A DNA stretch of 30,280 nt from Acidobacteriota bacterium. GTDB taxonomy: Bacteria > Acidobacteriota > Terriglobia > Acidiferrales > UBA7541. A model generated the notes under the pieces. That model worked only from the letters and a program-made list of their open reading frames with translations. It searched no databases and was not told the DNA's origin. The translations under genes were made by a program, and so were the position numbers. Positions 7,437 to 15,541 of this stretch are shown here, piece by piece. The DNA is taken from NCBI GenBank assembly GCA_003161495.1, contig PMOP01000260.1, forward strand, positions 1-30,280. The letters run 5' to 3'. The first letter of the stretch is position 1. Each line of letters starts with the position of its first letter.

Positions 7437-8116
7437 GATGCTTTTGTAGTGTCCCGAATGGTGTATCCCGTTCCGCGAACGGTCTGAATGAGTTTCACTT
7501 TATGATCTCGATCCACTTTGTTGCGCAATAAACTGATGAAGGCGTCGAGCGTATTTTCCTCGATGTCGTCATTGGAATCCCAAACCGAATGAACGATCGT
7601 GTTTCTGGCAACGACTCGGCCGGAGCGCCGCATCAGGAATTCGAGCAAGCGAAACTCCGTCCGGCTCAGGGAAATCTCCTCGCCGGCGCGTGTGGCCACG
7701 TGCGTGGCCGGGTTCAAAATCAGATCCGCCACTTGCAGAAGCGTGGGGCGCGGGACGGAACCGCGCCGCGAAACTGCCCGGAGCCGCGCCAGGAATTCCT
7801 CGAAAGAAAACGGCTTGGTCATGTAATCGTCGGCGCCGATGTCGAGGCCTTTCACGACGTCGGGCACGGTGTCGCGCGCGGTAAGAACCAGGATCGGCGT
7901 TTTGTTTCCGCCCTTGCGCAGGCGCCGAGCGACCTCGAAGCCGTCGATTCCCGGCAGCATCAAGTCCAGAACGATAGCGTCGTATTCGAGAGCCTGGGCC
8001 ATTTCGAGGGCGTCGCGGCCGTCAAACGCGAGGCTTACGGAATGGTTTTCTTCCTCCAGGCCTTTCTTAAGCAGTTCGGCCATTTTCTTCTCGTCTTCGA
8101 CGATCAGGACATGCAT
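7433..8116 (-). CDS. DNA-binding response regulator, OmpR/PhoB family (CusR-like)
   Basis: 227 residues. The receiver domain (1-115) has the acidic pocket E7/D8, phospho-acceptor D51 in VLDLMLPG, T79 and K101 (MTKPF). The winged-helix output domain (about 130-222) has the typical SRTEFRLLEFLMRRSGRVVAR and the C-terminal TVRGTGYTI. I chose the ATG at 8116 because the protein then begins MHVLIVEDE, the standard start of the family, with GGGAG 10 nt upstream; an in-frame earlier start at 8146 adds ten atypical residues. It is first in an operon with the kinase. The upstream region carries an 11-bp-period direct repeat TTCAG-N6-TTCAGGTTG (8163-8144), the form of operator bound by OmpR-family regulators, so autoregulation is likely. 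Confidence 0.93.
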   Translation of the reverse strand: MHVLIVEDEKKMAELLKKGLEEENHSVSLAFDGRDALEMAQALEYDAIVLDLMLPGIDGFEVARRLRKGGNKTPILVLTARDTVPDVVKGLDIGADDYMTKPFSFEEFLARLRAVSRRGSVPRPTLLQVADLILNPATHVATRAGEEISLSRTEFRLLEFLMRRSGRVVARNTIVHSVWDSNDDIEENTLDAFISLLRNKVDRDHKVKLIQTVRGTGYTIRDTTKAS

Positions 8117-8143
8117 CGCTGACACACTCCCATCAGACCACAA

Positions 8144-8163
8144 CAACCTGAAAATGTACTGAA
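8144..8163 (-). promoter_or_regulatory. Candidate response-regulator operator upstream of the regulator-kinase operon
   Basis: On the minus strand TTCAG-N6-TTCAGGTTG gives a direct repeat with an 11-bp period. It lies 28 bp upstream of the regulator ATG. The same 9-mer appears upstream of the divergent cytochrome gene and of the second TonB-dependent receptor gene. Assigning it to this regulator is inference. Confidence 0.5.
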
Positions 8164-8251
8164 TGGCCCGCCTGTAATTCTAGGCCCTTCTTGCTGCACA
8201 GGAAAGCGCGGCCGGAACGGTTTTCATCGCTCCATCGTTCCAAGCGATATT

Positions 8252-8271
8252 TTCATGCCTTATTCAGGTTG
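8252..8271 (+). promoter_or_regulatory. Candidate response-regulator operator upstream of the multiheme cytochrome gene
   Basis: TTCAT-N6-TTCAGGTTG on the plus strand has the same 11-bp period and the same 9-mer as the site upstream of the divergent regulator gene. It ends 58 bp before the cytochrome ATG. A TAAGCT box 6 bp downstream is a possible -10. Confidence 0.5.
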
Positions 8272-8329
8272 CGCTGGTAAGCTGGCATGTCCGTGGCCCC
8301 CTCCGAATACCGTGCGGAGAAAATAACAA

Positions 8330-9979
8330 ATGAAGCGATGGAAATTGATTTTTCTTGTCATGATTGCTTTGGCCGTTTTGGGGGCGATTTACGGAGCCGC
8401 CGTGATCCGGCGAGGATTCAGCGCCACGGGTCAGCCGTCGGCTGTTGAAATTGTTATGGCGCGGACCGTGCGGAGCCTGGGCATTCCGCGAACCGCGCAG
8501 CAGGAAAAGAATCCCTGGACTGCGACGCCCGACTTGTTGCAGGAAGCGCGCGACAATTTCACGGACCACTGTGCCGTCTGCCACGGTAAGGACGGGGACG
8601 GACACTCGGGGATCGGGCCGAATCTTTATCCGAAGGCGCCGGATTTGCAGAGGGCCGAAACTCAAAATCTTAGCGACGGCGAAATTCATTACATTATTCA
8701 GAACGGCGTGCGGCTCACGGGGATGCCGGCGCTCGGAAATCCGCATGGCGGACAGGATGACAGTGCCGCTTGGAAACTCGTTCTTTTTGTTCGCTCGATT
8801 GGGCAGGCAACGCCGCCGGAAAAAACCGAACAGAGCGCAACGGCCGCCTCGGCGCACTACGTCGGTTCCGTGGCGTGCGAGAAATGCCACGCGGAGATTT
8901 ACGCGAGCTGGAAGAAGACTCCGATGGCCAATGTGGTGCGCGATCCGCGCGAACATCCGGACGCGATCATTCCCAATCTCTCCACGAATACTGTGAGCCC
9001 GAAATTCACGAAAGACCAAGTGGCCTTTGTTTACGGCGGCATCTGGAAGCAGCGCTATTTCACCAAAATCGGCGATGATTATTTTCCCCAGCCCGCGCAG
9101 TGGGACGTGAGCAACAAGAAGTGGCTCAAGTATTTTGTGCCGAAGGGAGGCGACTGGTGGGAACCGTTTTATCCTCCCGACAATTTCCAGCGGCCTACGG
9201 GGCCAACTTGCGACGGCTGCCACTCGGTGGATTACAACATTAAGACCAAGCAAGTGGCGGAGTGGAATGTGGGCTGCGAACGCTGCCACGGGCCCGGAAG
9301 CGTGCATATGGACCATGCCACGCGCGGCAATATTCTGAATCCCGGGCGGATGGATTATGTCAGCGCCAGCGATACGTGCATCCAATGCCATTCGCAGGGG
9401 CGCCCGCTCACCAATCCGATCGAAGGAAAATATTACGACTGGCCGGTGGGTTACCGTGTGGGGCTGAATCTGCGGGATTACTGGCAGCTCGAAGATCACA
9501 AGCTCGGCGAGCTGAGCTTCACGCATTTCCCTGAAGGCACGGCTCACAAAAATCGCATGCAGGGGAACGATTTTGTGCAGAGCGTGATGTACCGGCGCGG
9601 CGTCACATGTGCGGATTGCCACGACGTGCATGGCACGAAGAATTACGCGCAACTCCGGAAGCCGGCGAATGAAATTTGCATGGATTGTCATGGAGCCGGG
9701 TCCAGAAATGGGCCGCGCGAGGCAACGCTCGCGGAACACACGCATCACAAGGATGGCTCGACCGGCAGCGCCTGCGTGGCCTGCCATATGCCCAAAATCG
9801 AGGCGGAGATTCCCGGCGTGTTCGTGAGCGCGCACACGTTCGCTTTTATCGCTCCGGCCATGACGGATAAATACAAAATTCCGAATCCGTGCACGTCTTG
9901 CCACATGGATAAGAACACCGCGTGGGCTTCCGATGCCATGCGCAATTGGAAAGCGGAATCGCCGTGGCGAATGGAATAG
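8330..9979 (+). CDS. Nine-heme c-type cytochrome: monoheme cytochrome c domain fused to cytochrome c554-like octaheme domain
   Basis: 549 residues. An N-terminal hydrophobic anchor or signal (6-24) is followed by a class I cytochrome c domain (about 65-160) with CAVCH at 81-85 and the distal Met in GMPAL. A second domain begins YVGSVACEKCHAEIYASWKKTPMA (broken here as the c554-type entry motif) and carries eight more CXXCH motifs at residues 183, 294, 316, 350, 427, 450, 482 and 521. Nine hemes are therefore expected. The protein should act in periplasmic electron transfer; an enzymatic role such as nitrogen or sulfur oxyanion chemistry cannot be assigned. Acidobacterial relatives often continue into TPR repeats; this one ends 24 residues after the last heme motif. 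The start ATG has GGAG 10 nt upstream. Confidence 0.92.
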   Translation: MKRWKLIFLVMIALAVLGAIYGAAVIRRGFSATGQPSAVEIVMARTVRSLGIPRTAQQEKNPWTATPDLLQEARDNFTDHCAVCHGKDGDGHSGIGPNLYPKAPDLQRAETQNLSDGEIHYIIQNGVRLTGMPALGNPHGGQDDSAAWKLVLFVRSIGQATPPEKTEQSATAASAHYVGSVACEKCHAEIYASWKKTPMANVVRDPREHPDAIIPNLSTNTVSPKFTKDQVAFVYGGIWKQRYFTKIGDDYFPQPAQWDVSNKKWLKYFVPKGGDWWEPFYPPDNFQRPTGPTCDGCHSVDYNIKTKQVAEWNVGCERCHGPGSVHMDHATRGNILNPGRMDYVSASDTCIQCHSQGRPLTNPIEGKYYDWPVGYRVGLNLRDYWQLEDHKLGELSFTHFPEGTAHKNRMQGNDFVQSVMYRRGVTCADCHDVHGTKNYAQLRKPANEICMDCHGAGSRNGPREATLAEHTHHKDGSTGSACVACHMPKIEAEIPGVFVSAHTFAFIAPAMTDKYKIPNPCTSCHMDKNTAWASDAMRNWKAESPWRME

Positions 9980-10022
9980 AATGTCGGCCGGTTTTCAATT
10001 TATTAAATTATTAAGATTCTAT

Positions 10023-10031
10023 TCAGGTTGG
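10023..10031 (+). promoter_or_regulatory. TTCAGGTTG half-site upstream of second TonB-dependent receptor
   Basis: The 9-mer TTCAGGTTG found in both operators of the regulator/cytochrome intergenic region recurs here, 44 bp after the cytochrome stop codon. It is followed after 4 bp by TATAAG, a possible -10. The upstream half is degenerate (TTAAG with 7 bp spacing), so this is a weaker site. Confidence 0.4.
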
Positions 10032-10145
10032 AAGTATAAGATGATCGGCAAGGGGTGGCTGTCGAATTTGGAAAGAGTTCGTTTCGATTTCTTGCGGGGA
10101 ATGCCCTGTCGTTTTAAATTGCATCGAGGCCCAGAAGGAGTCCCT

Positions 10146-13100
10146 GTGAAATTCTCAATTACCATATTGCTACTATTATTACTTTGCTGCCTGCCGGCTG
10201 GCGCGCAAGTTGCTGGAGGATCGATTTCCGGAACGGTGACGGGCGAATCCGGCGGGGCGATGCCGGATGTTCACATCACGGTGAGAGATGTGGGTACGGG
10301 CCTGGCTAGAAATGCCACGACCAATCCGGCCGGGCTGTTCAATATTCCCGATCTGTCTCCCGGAAATGTTGAAATGACGATTTCGGCTACCGGATTCGTC
10401 ACGCAAGTTTGGACAGCCATAACAGTCACCGCGGGAGTGGAACGCGTTCTGAACGTGGCGATGCACTCGGGAAACCCTGAGCCGGCCGTACGCGTGGCTG
10501 CGCCTCCCGCGCTCGTAAGCGAACCGTGCCCGTCCGTGTGCGGCAGCGCAAACGCTTCGACAGTGCGCGATACGCCTTTGAACGGGCGCGACTGGGCGGC
10601 GCTGGCCACGTTGCAGGCTGGCGTTTCCTCCGTGCAGAACGGAAGCGCTACCGGAGGAGGCAACACCGATCGCGGATTCGGAGCCGCTGTTAGCATTTCC
10701 GGATCGCGGCCAGATCAGAATAGTTATCGCCTGGATGGAGTCAGCATCAACGACTACGCGAACGGTGCGCCGGGCAGCGTGCTCGGAGATAATCTGGGTA
10801 TCGACGCGGTCGAGCAAGTGGCGGTGCTAGGAAGCAACTATCCCGCCGAGTATGGACGAACTTCGGGCGGCGTCATTAACGTGGTAACACGAGGCGGCAA
10901 GGATGCGTTTCACGGTTCCCTGTATGAGTTTCTTCGCAACAGCGCACTGGACGCGCGGAATTTCTTCGACGGGCCGGTCATTCCACCGTTCAAACGAAAT
11001 CAGTTTGGAGGTTCGGCGGGCTTGCCGATCAAGAAGGGCCGTACCTTTATTTTCGGGGACTATGAAGGCTTGCGCCAATCGCTGGGAGTGACGACGGTCG
11101 ATACGGTTCCTTCGCGGGCCGCAAGAGGGATTGCGCCGGGTGGAACGACGCCTTCGATGCCCGCCGTTTTGTGTTCCATTGCACAAACGCCGCAGCAGTT
11201 GCCTCCGAATGGATGCACTCCAACGCAACTGCCGCTTGCGGGGCCAGGCGCCGCGCCCAATCCCGATCCGGTGACGCATATCGATCAGTCCATCCTGCGA
11301 TTTCTTGGCGGCAATTTCTTCCCGCTGCCGAACGGTCCTGCGATCGGCAATGGCGACACCGGGATTTATTCTTTCGCCGCGCAAGAGATCACTCCCGAAA
11401 ACTATTTCACAATCCGCTTCGATCATAAATTCAGCGACAACGACAGCATCTACGCGACGTACATCCGTGACAACTCGACAACCATACAGCCGGGCACCTT
11501 CGGCGAACTATCCTCCGATATCGTCTCCAACCGCCAGGGCGCAACGATTCACGAGGACCATATTTTCAGCTCCAACCTTCTGAACTCGGCGCGAATCGGT
11601 TTCAGCCGCGCCGTCGGCATCATCGGCAAGGTGGATCAGGTTTTCAATTCTTCCATGACGGATCCTTCCTTCGCGTTTGAACCGAACGGTTTTGCCGGGG
11701 ACATTCAGAGCATTCCGGGCGTCACCAGCTTTTTGGGAGCTCCGACCGCGGAAGGATTTATTCCATCGAGCCGCGAGATGTACTGGACCAATTACCAGGC
11801 CGGAGACGATATCGTCTTCACTCGCGGAATACATTCCTTCAAGTTCGGCGCGGAGTTTGAACGGATGCAGGACAACGAAGTTTCCGCCAGCAATATCAAC
11901 GGGCTGTTCCGGTTCGATTCCCTGACGCAATTTCTGACCAACCAGCCGTCCCTTTTTTCCGGAACCAGCACGCCGCTGCCGCTCGACATCGGAATTCGCG
12001 AGTCGCTTTTCGGCGCCTACGCCGAGGACGACATCAAGGTAAAGAAAACGCTGACCGTGAATGCCGGCGTGCGCTACGAAATGCTGACGGTGCCGACCGA
12101 GTCGCACGGGCTGACCGCGGTGCTTCCCAGCATGACGGCCGCTGCGCCAATCTGCGGCGTGGCGGCGACGGGCTGCGCCGGCACGGGACCGCTCTTCGCG
12201 AATCCTACGCTGAAAAATTTTGAGCCGCGCCTGGGATTTGCCTGGAATCCTCGTGGCGGCAAGACCCTGTTTCGCGGGGGATTCGGCATCTTCGACGTGC
12301 TGCCGCTGCCGTACGAGTTTACGCTCGCTTTTCAGCGCGCGGCACCCTTCACGCGAACCATCGTTGGAGAGACGCCTTCCCCCGGTTCGTTTTCCATGGA
12401 TCCCACGGCGGGCTCGCTGGCCTATCAACAATTCGCCGGTCAATCCGACACGAATCTGGCGTATTACGCCGACCCGCATCCCAAGCGTGATTACGTGATG
12501 CAATGGAATTTGAGCGTGGCGCAGGAGATCACGTCCACGCTTGCGCTGACCGTGGGCTACGTGGGATCGCGAGGAGTCCACGAGCCGTACCGGGTAGATA
12601 ACATCGACATGGTACTGCCGACGCTTATTTCGGCGGGTTACCTCTGGCCTTGCGGGCCCGACGGCCAGGGCGATGCCTGCCAGGCCGGTTTTCTTCCTAC
12701 CGGGACGCAGGCGAACCCCGTGCCCAGTTCCAAACTCAATCCGAATTTTGGGCGGGTCAACGCGACTCTGTGGCAGGCGAGTTCGTTTTACGATGCCATG
12801 CAGGTGGATGTCGCCAAGCGCGCCAGCCATGGATTCACGTTCCACGGCGCGTACACCTGGGGCAAAAGTATTGATACGCTCTCGGCCACGGAAGCCGATG
12901 ACGCGTTTCCGAACGGCATATTCAACCAGCTTTTCTTTGATCAGCGCACGACGCGCGGGCTCTCGGATTTCAACGTTGCGCAAACGGTCGTCGTGAGCGC
13001 CACGTGGGAAGTGCCCGGACCGCAAAAGGGTTCGCGGCTTCCGGAGTGGGCATTTGGCGGATGGCAACTCGTCGCTCTGTATAAGGCCAGCACGGGACAA

Positions 13101-13625
13101 CCGTTCACGCCTATTTTGGGCGGCGATCCGGTGGGAACAAAACTGGACGAAACGGGATTGGTTCCGAGTTTTGTTTCGGGATGCAATCCGGTGGATTCCA
13201 ATTTCAAGAAAAATCCCAACGGGCCCATCTACCTCAATCCCAGCTGCTTCATTTTGCCTCAGGCGACGGCTGCCATTGCCGCCCAGTGCCAGCCTTTTGG
13301 TCAGGGACCGGGAAGCGCGGGGATTCCCGGCACGTGCGCGAATCTTCGCGGGAACATGGGGCGCAATATCGTGATCGGGCCGGGGCTCTCGAAACTGGAT
13401 TTCTCCGTGTTCAAGAACAATTACATCCGGCGAATCTCGGAAAGTTTCAACGCGCAGTTCCGCGCGGAAATTTTCAACATTTTTAATCGCGCGAATTTTT
13501 CCTCGCCGACGGATAACACGGCCGTCTTCGATCAGAACGGTGTGCCGATCCAGAGCGCGGGGCTCATCGATTCCACGCAGACTACGTCCCGCCAGATTCA
13601 GTTCGCGCTGAAATTGATCTGGTAG
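10146..13625 (+). CDS. TonB-dependent receptor, Oar-like, with N-terminal carboxypeptidase-regulatory-like domain
   Basis: 1159 residues from GTG 10146, which has AAGGAG 5 nt upstream and begins a clean signal peptide (KFSITILLLLLLCCLPAGAQ). The reading frame is open further upstream, but those starts would bury the signal peptide. After cleavage come a carboxypeptidase-regulatory-like domain (about 25-110; ISGTVTGESGGAMPDVHITV, FNIPDLSPGNVEM), a plug (about 120-270; DTPLNGRDWAALATLQAGV, YRLDGVSINDY, YPAEYGRTSGGVINVVTRGG) and a long beta-barrel ending QFALKLIW with a terminal aromatic. Two Cys (PCPSVC) lie between the first domain and the plug. Its role is outer-membrane uptake or binding of an unknown substrate. 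It follows the cytochrome gene by 166 bp and shares an upstream 9-mer with it, which suggests co-regulation. Confidence 0.92.
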   Translation: MKFSITILLLLLLCCLPAGAQVAGGSISGTVTGESGGAMPDVHITVRDVGTGLARNATTNPAGLFNIPDLSPGNVEMTISATGFVTQVWTAITVTAGVERVLNVAMHSGNPEPAVRVAAPPALVSEPCPSVCGSANASTVRDTPLNGRDWAALATLQAGVSSVQNGSATGGGNTDRGFGAAVSISGSRPDQNSYRLDGVSINDYANGAPGSVLGDNLGIDAVEQVAVLGSNYPAEYGRTSGGVINVVTRGGKDAFHGSLYEFLRNSALDARNFFDGPVIPPFKRNQFGGSAGLPIKKGRTFIFGDYEGLRQSLGVTTVDTVPSRAARGIAPGGTTPSMPAVLCSIAQTPQQLPPNGCTPTQLPLAGPGAAPNPDPVTHIDQSILRFLGGNFFPLPNGPAIGNGDTGIYSFAAQEITPENYFTIRFDHKFSDNDSIYATYIRDNSTTIQPGTFGELSSDIVSNRQGATIHEDHIFSSNLLNSARIGFSRAVGIIGKVDQVFNSSMTDPSFAFEPNGFAGDIQSIPGVTSFLGAPTAEGFIPSSREMYWTNYQAGDDIVFTRGIHSFKFGAEFERMQDNEVSASNINGLFRFDSLTQFLTNQPSLFSGTSTPLPLDIGIRESLFGAYAEDDIKVKKTLTVNAGVRYEMLTVPTESHGLTAVLPSMTAAAPICGVAATGCAGTGPLFANPTLKNFEPRLGFAWNPRGGKTLFRGGFGIFDVLPLPYEFTLAFQRAAPFTRTIVGETPSPGSFSMDPTAGSLAYQQFAGQSDTNLAYYADPHPKRDYVMQWNLSVAQEITSTLALTVGYVGSRGVHEPYRVDNIDMVLPTLISAGYLWPCGPDGQGDACQAGFLPTGTQANPVPSSKLNPNFGRVNATLWQASSFYDAMQVDVAKRASHGFTFHGAYTWGKSIDTLSATEADDAFPNGIFNQLFFDQRTTRGLSDFNVAQTVVVSATWEVPGPQKGSRLPEWAFGGWQLVALYKASTGQPFTPILGGDPVGTKLDETGLVPSFVSGCNPVDSNFKKNPNGPIYLNPSCFILPQATAAIAAQCQPFGQGPGSAGIPGTCANLRGNMGRNIVIGPGLSKLDFSVFKNNYIRRISESFNAQFRAEIFNIFNRANFSSPTDNTAVFDQNGVPIQSAGLIDSTQTTSRQIQFALKLIW

Positions 13626-13626
13626 T

Positions 13627-13704
13627 TAAGTAGCGCGGGCTTCAGCCTGCGGGTTTTAGGCCTTGCAAGGACTAACCCCCGCAGGCTGAAGCCCGCGCCA
13701 CTTA
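13627..13704 (+). repeat. Long inverted-repeat element (REP/MITE-like), family 1
   Basis: Two 27-bp arms (13627-13653 and 13678-13704) are inverted copies with one mismatch, separated by 24 bp. The core of an arm is GCGCGGGCTTCAGCCTGCGG. It begins directly after the stop codon of the second receptor gene. It could form a large hairpin and act as a transcription terminator or mRNA 3' end. There is no U-tract. Dispersed palindromes of this type are a known feature of acidobacterial genomes; membership in a family here is inference from one copy. Confidence 0.8.
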
Positions 13705-13812
13705 CGGTTTCCTTCCACGAAACTTGCGTGTCTGATTCCCGCTAGCCTCGTTGTTGCGCGCTATAATCAAAGCCCACCCCTTCAAGACTGCTATTGTCGG
13801 GACAACGGCTCC

Positions 13813-15528
13813 ATGAACACGCATCTTCAATATTGGCTGCCAAGATCGATTTCCAGTTTAAAGGATTACAGCTGGCAGAAATTCGCCGCCGATGTTCTCG
13901 CGGGAGTTACCGTGGGCTTCGTGGCGCTGCCGCTCGCGATGGCGTTTGCGATTGCTTCGGGCGTTGCGCCGCAGGCGGGATTGTATTGCGCCATCGTCGC
14001 GGGATTTCTGATTTCCGCGCTGGGCGGATCGACGACGCAAATCGGCGGGCCCACGGGCGCGTTCGTCGTTGTGGTCTACGGCATCGTGGCGCGGTATGGG
14101 CTGGATGGCTTGTTCATGTGCACCCTCATGGCGGGCGTGCTGCTCATCATTCTGGGCGCCACGGGTCTTGGCACCGCCGTGAAATATATTCCGCGGCCGG
14201 TGGTTGTGGGATTCACGAACGGCATCGCGGTCATCATCGCCAGCACGCAGATCAAGGATTTTTTTGGCCTCAAGGTCGACAAAGTTCCCGGAGAATTTCT
14301 GGCGCGCATGGAAATTCTCGCGCGGAATTTTCACACGCTTTCTCCGCTGGAAACCGGCCTCGGCGTATTTGCGCTCATCGTGATTCTTTTCTTTATGCGT
14401 TACGTGGAGCGTGTGCCGGGATACATCGTCGCGCTGTTTGCGGGCACGGCGCTCGTGGTTCTGCTGAAGCTGCCTGTGCAAACGATCGGGACGCGCTTCG
14501 GCGGCATACCCTCCGGCTTCCCGGGACTCAGAATTCCGCAGTTCCGTTTTGATTTGCTGCGTCCGTTGATTTCTCCGGCGATCACCGTCGCCATGCTGGG
14601 CGCGATTGAATCGCTCATGTCCGCTGTTGTATCCGATCGCATGAGCGGAACGAAACACAATCCCAACGTCGAACTGATCGGCCAGGGTATTGCCAACATC
14701 ATGTCTCCGCTTTTTGGCGGCCTGCCCGCCACCGGAGCGATTGCGCGAACCGCCACGAACATTCGCTCCGGCGCAAAAACGCCCGTCGCGGGAATGGTGC
14801 ACGCGGTGACGCTTTTGGGGATTGTGCTGTTCGCCGCGCCGCTCGCGCGTTTTATCCCACTCTCCGTGCTGGCCGCGATTTTGCTCGTAGTGTCCTACAA
14901 CATGGGAGAATGGAGCGAAATTCCGGAGCTTCTGAAACTTTCCGCGCTCGACATCGGCACGTGGCTCATCACGTTTGCACTGACCGTGTTCGCGGATTTG
15001 ACGGTGGCCGTCGAAGCGGGAATGATCCTCGCGGCCCTCGTTTACATTCGCAAGGTAACGGCCACGACGACGGTTTCCCAGGTCACCGACGAATATTTGC
15101 GCGAGGGCCAGGTGCACATCCTCCAGCACAAGGAAATTCCGCCTTACGTGACCATCTTCCGCATCCACGGACCTTTTCTTTTTGGAGCCACCGATAAAAT
15201 CGACGAAATTGTCCAACGACTACCGGAACTTCCTCCCATCCTCGTGCTGCGCCTGCGAAATATGACTGCCATCGATGCCACAGGCTTGCAGGCTCTCGAA
15301 GAGTTGGCGGATGCGGTGCACGCCTCCGGCCGCGGCCTCATCCTGTGCGGCGCGCGCGAACAGCCCGCGCGCCTGATGCATCAGTCGGAATTTGAAGAGC
15401 ACGTCGGCGCAGGCAATATCAGCCCGAGCATTGCGGTTGCATTGGAACGGGCCAAGGTTCTCTATCAGGAAATTGAGCAGCGGAATCTTCAGGCGGTGGG
15501 CGGCGGGGCGAAGGGTTCGAGCACGTAA
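13813..15528 (+). CDS. SulP (SLC26) family anion transporter with C-terminal STAS domain
   Basis: 571 residues. The membrane domain (about 20-410) has the SulP hallmarks: WQKFAADVLAGVTVGFVALPLAMAFAIASG, GLYCAIVAGF, GGSTTQIGGPTGAF and the second repeat with GIANIMSPLFGGLPATGAIARTATNIRSGA (shown in parts of a continuous motif). The cytosolic STAS domain is at about 440-545 (VLRLRNMTAIDATGLQALEEL). Bacterial members move sulfate, bicarbonate or dicarboxylates, usually with Na+ or H+; the substrate cannot be read from the sequence. A TATAAT box at 13762-13767 may be its -10, giving a leader of about 40 nt; the ribosome-binding site is weak (GGGAC). It converges with the glycosyltransferase gene, with only 13 bp between stops. 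Confidence 0.94.
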   Translation: MNTHLQYWLPRSISSLKDYSWQKFAADVLAGVTVGFVALPLAMAFAIASGVAPQAGLYCAIVAGFLISALGGSTTQIGGPTGAFVVVVYGIVARYGLDGLFMCTLMAGVLLIILGATGLGTAVKYIPRPVVVGFTNGIAVIIASTQIKDFFGLKVDKVPGEFLARMEILARNFHTLSPLETGLGVFALIVILFFMRYVERVPGYIVALFAGTALVVLLKLPVQTIGTRFGGIPSGFPGLRIPQFRFDLLRPLISPAITVAMLGAIESLMSAVVSDRMSGTKHNPNVELIGQGIANIMSPLFGGLPATGAIARTATNIRSGAKTPVAGMVHAVTLLGIVLFAAPLARFIPLSVLAAILLVVSYNMGEWSEIPELLKLSALDIGTWLITFALTVFADLTVAVEAGMILAALVYIRKVTATTTVSQVTDEYLREGQVHILQHKEIPPYVTIFRIHGPFLFGATDKIDEIVQRLPELPPILVLRLRNMTAIDATGLQALEELADAVHASGRGLILCGAREQPARLMHQSEFEEHVGAGNISPSIAVALERAKVLYQEIEQRNLQAVGGGAKGSST

Positions 15529-15541
15529 AGCTATGGGCGCT

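Noticed and set aside
8264..9904. Minus-strand open frame of 546 codons opposite the nine-heme cytochrome gene
   Set aside because: Its product is rich in Arg, His and Ala with no recognisable domain, while the plus strand encodes nine CXXCH motifs. It is an antisense shadow of a GC-rich gene.
9933..10145. Upstream in-frame starts for the second TonB-dependent receptor
   Set aside because: They overlap the cytochrome gene or its 3' region and would place about 40-70 residues before a clear signal peptide; GTG 10146 has a near-perfect ribosome-binding site.
11508..13100. Minus-strand open frame of 530 codons opposite the second TonB-dependent receptor
   Set aside because: Arg/Gly/His-rich with no domains; the receptor frame is clearly coding across the whole stretch.
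13858..15216. Minus-strand open frame of 452 codons opposite the SulP transporter
   Set aside because: Composition is dominated by Arg, Asn, His and Asp, as expected for the complement of a membrane-protein gene; no start signal or motif.
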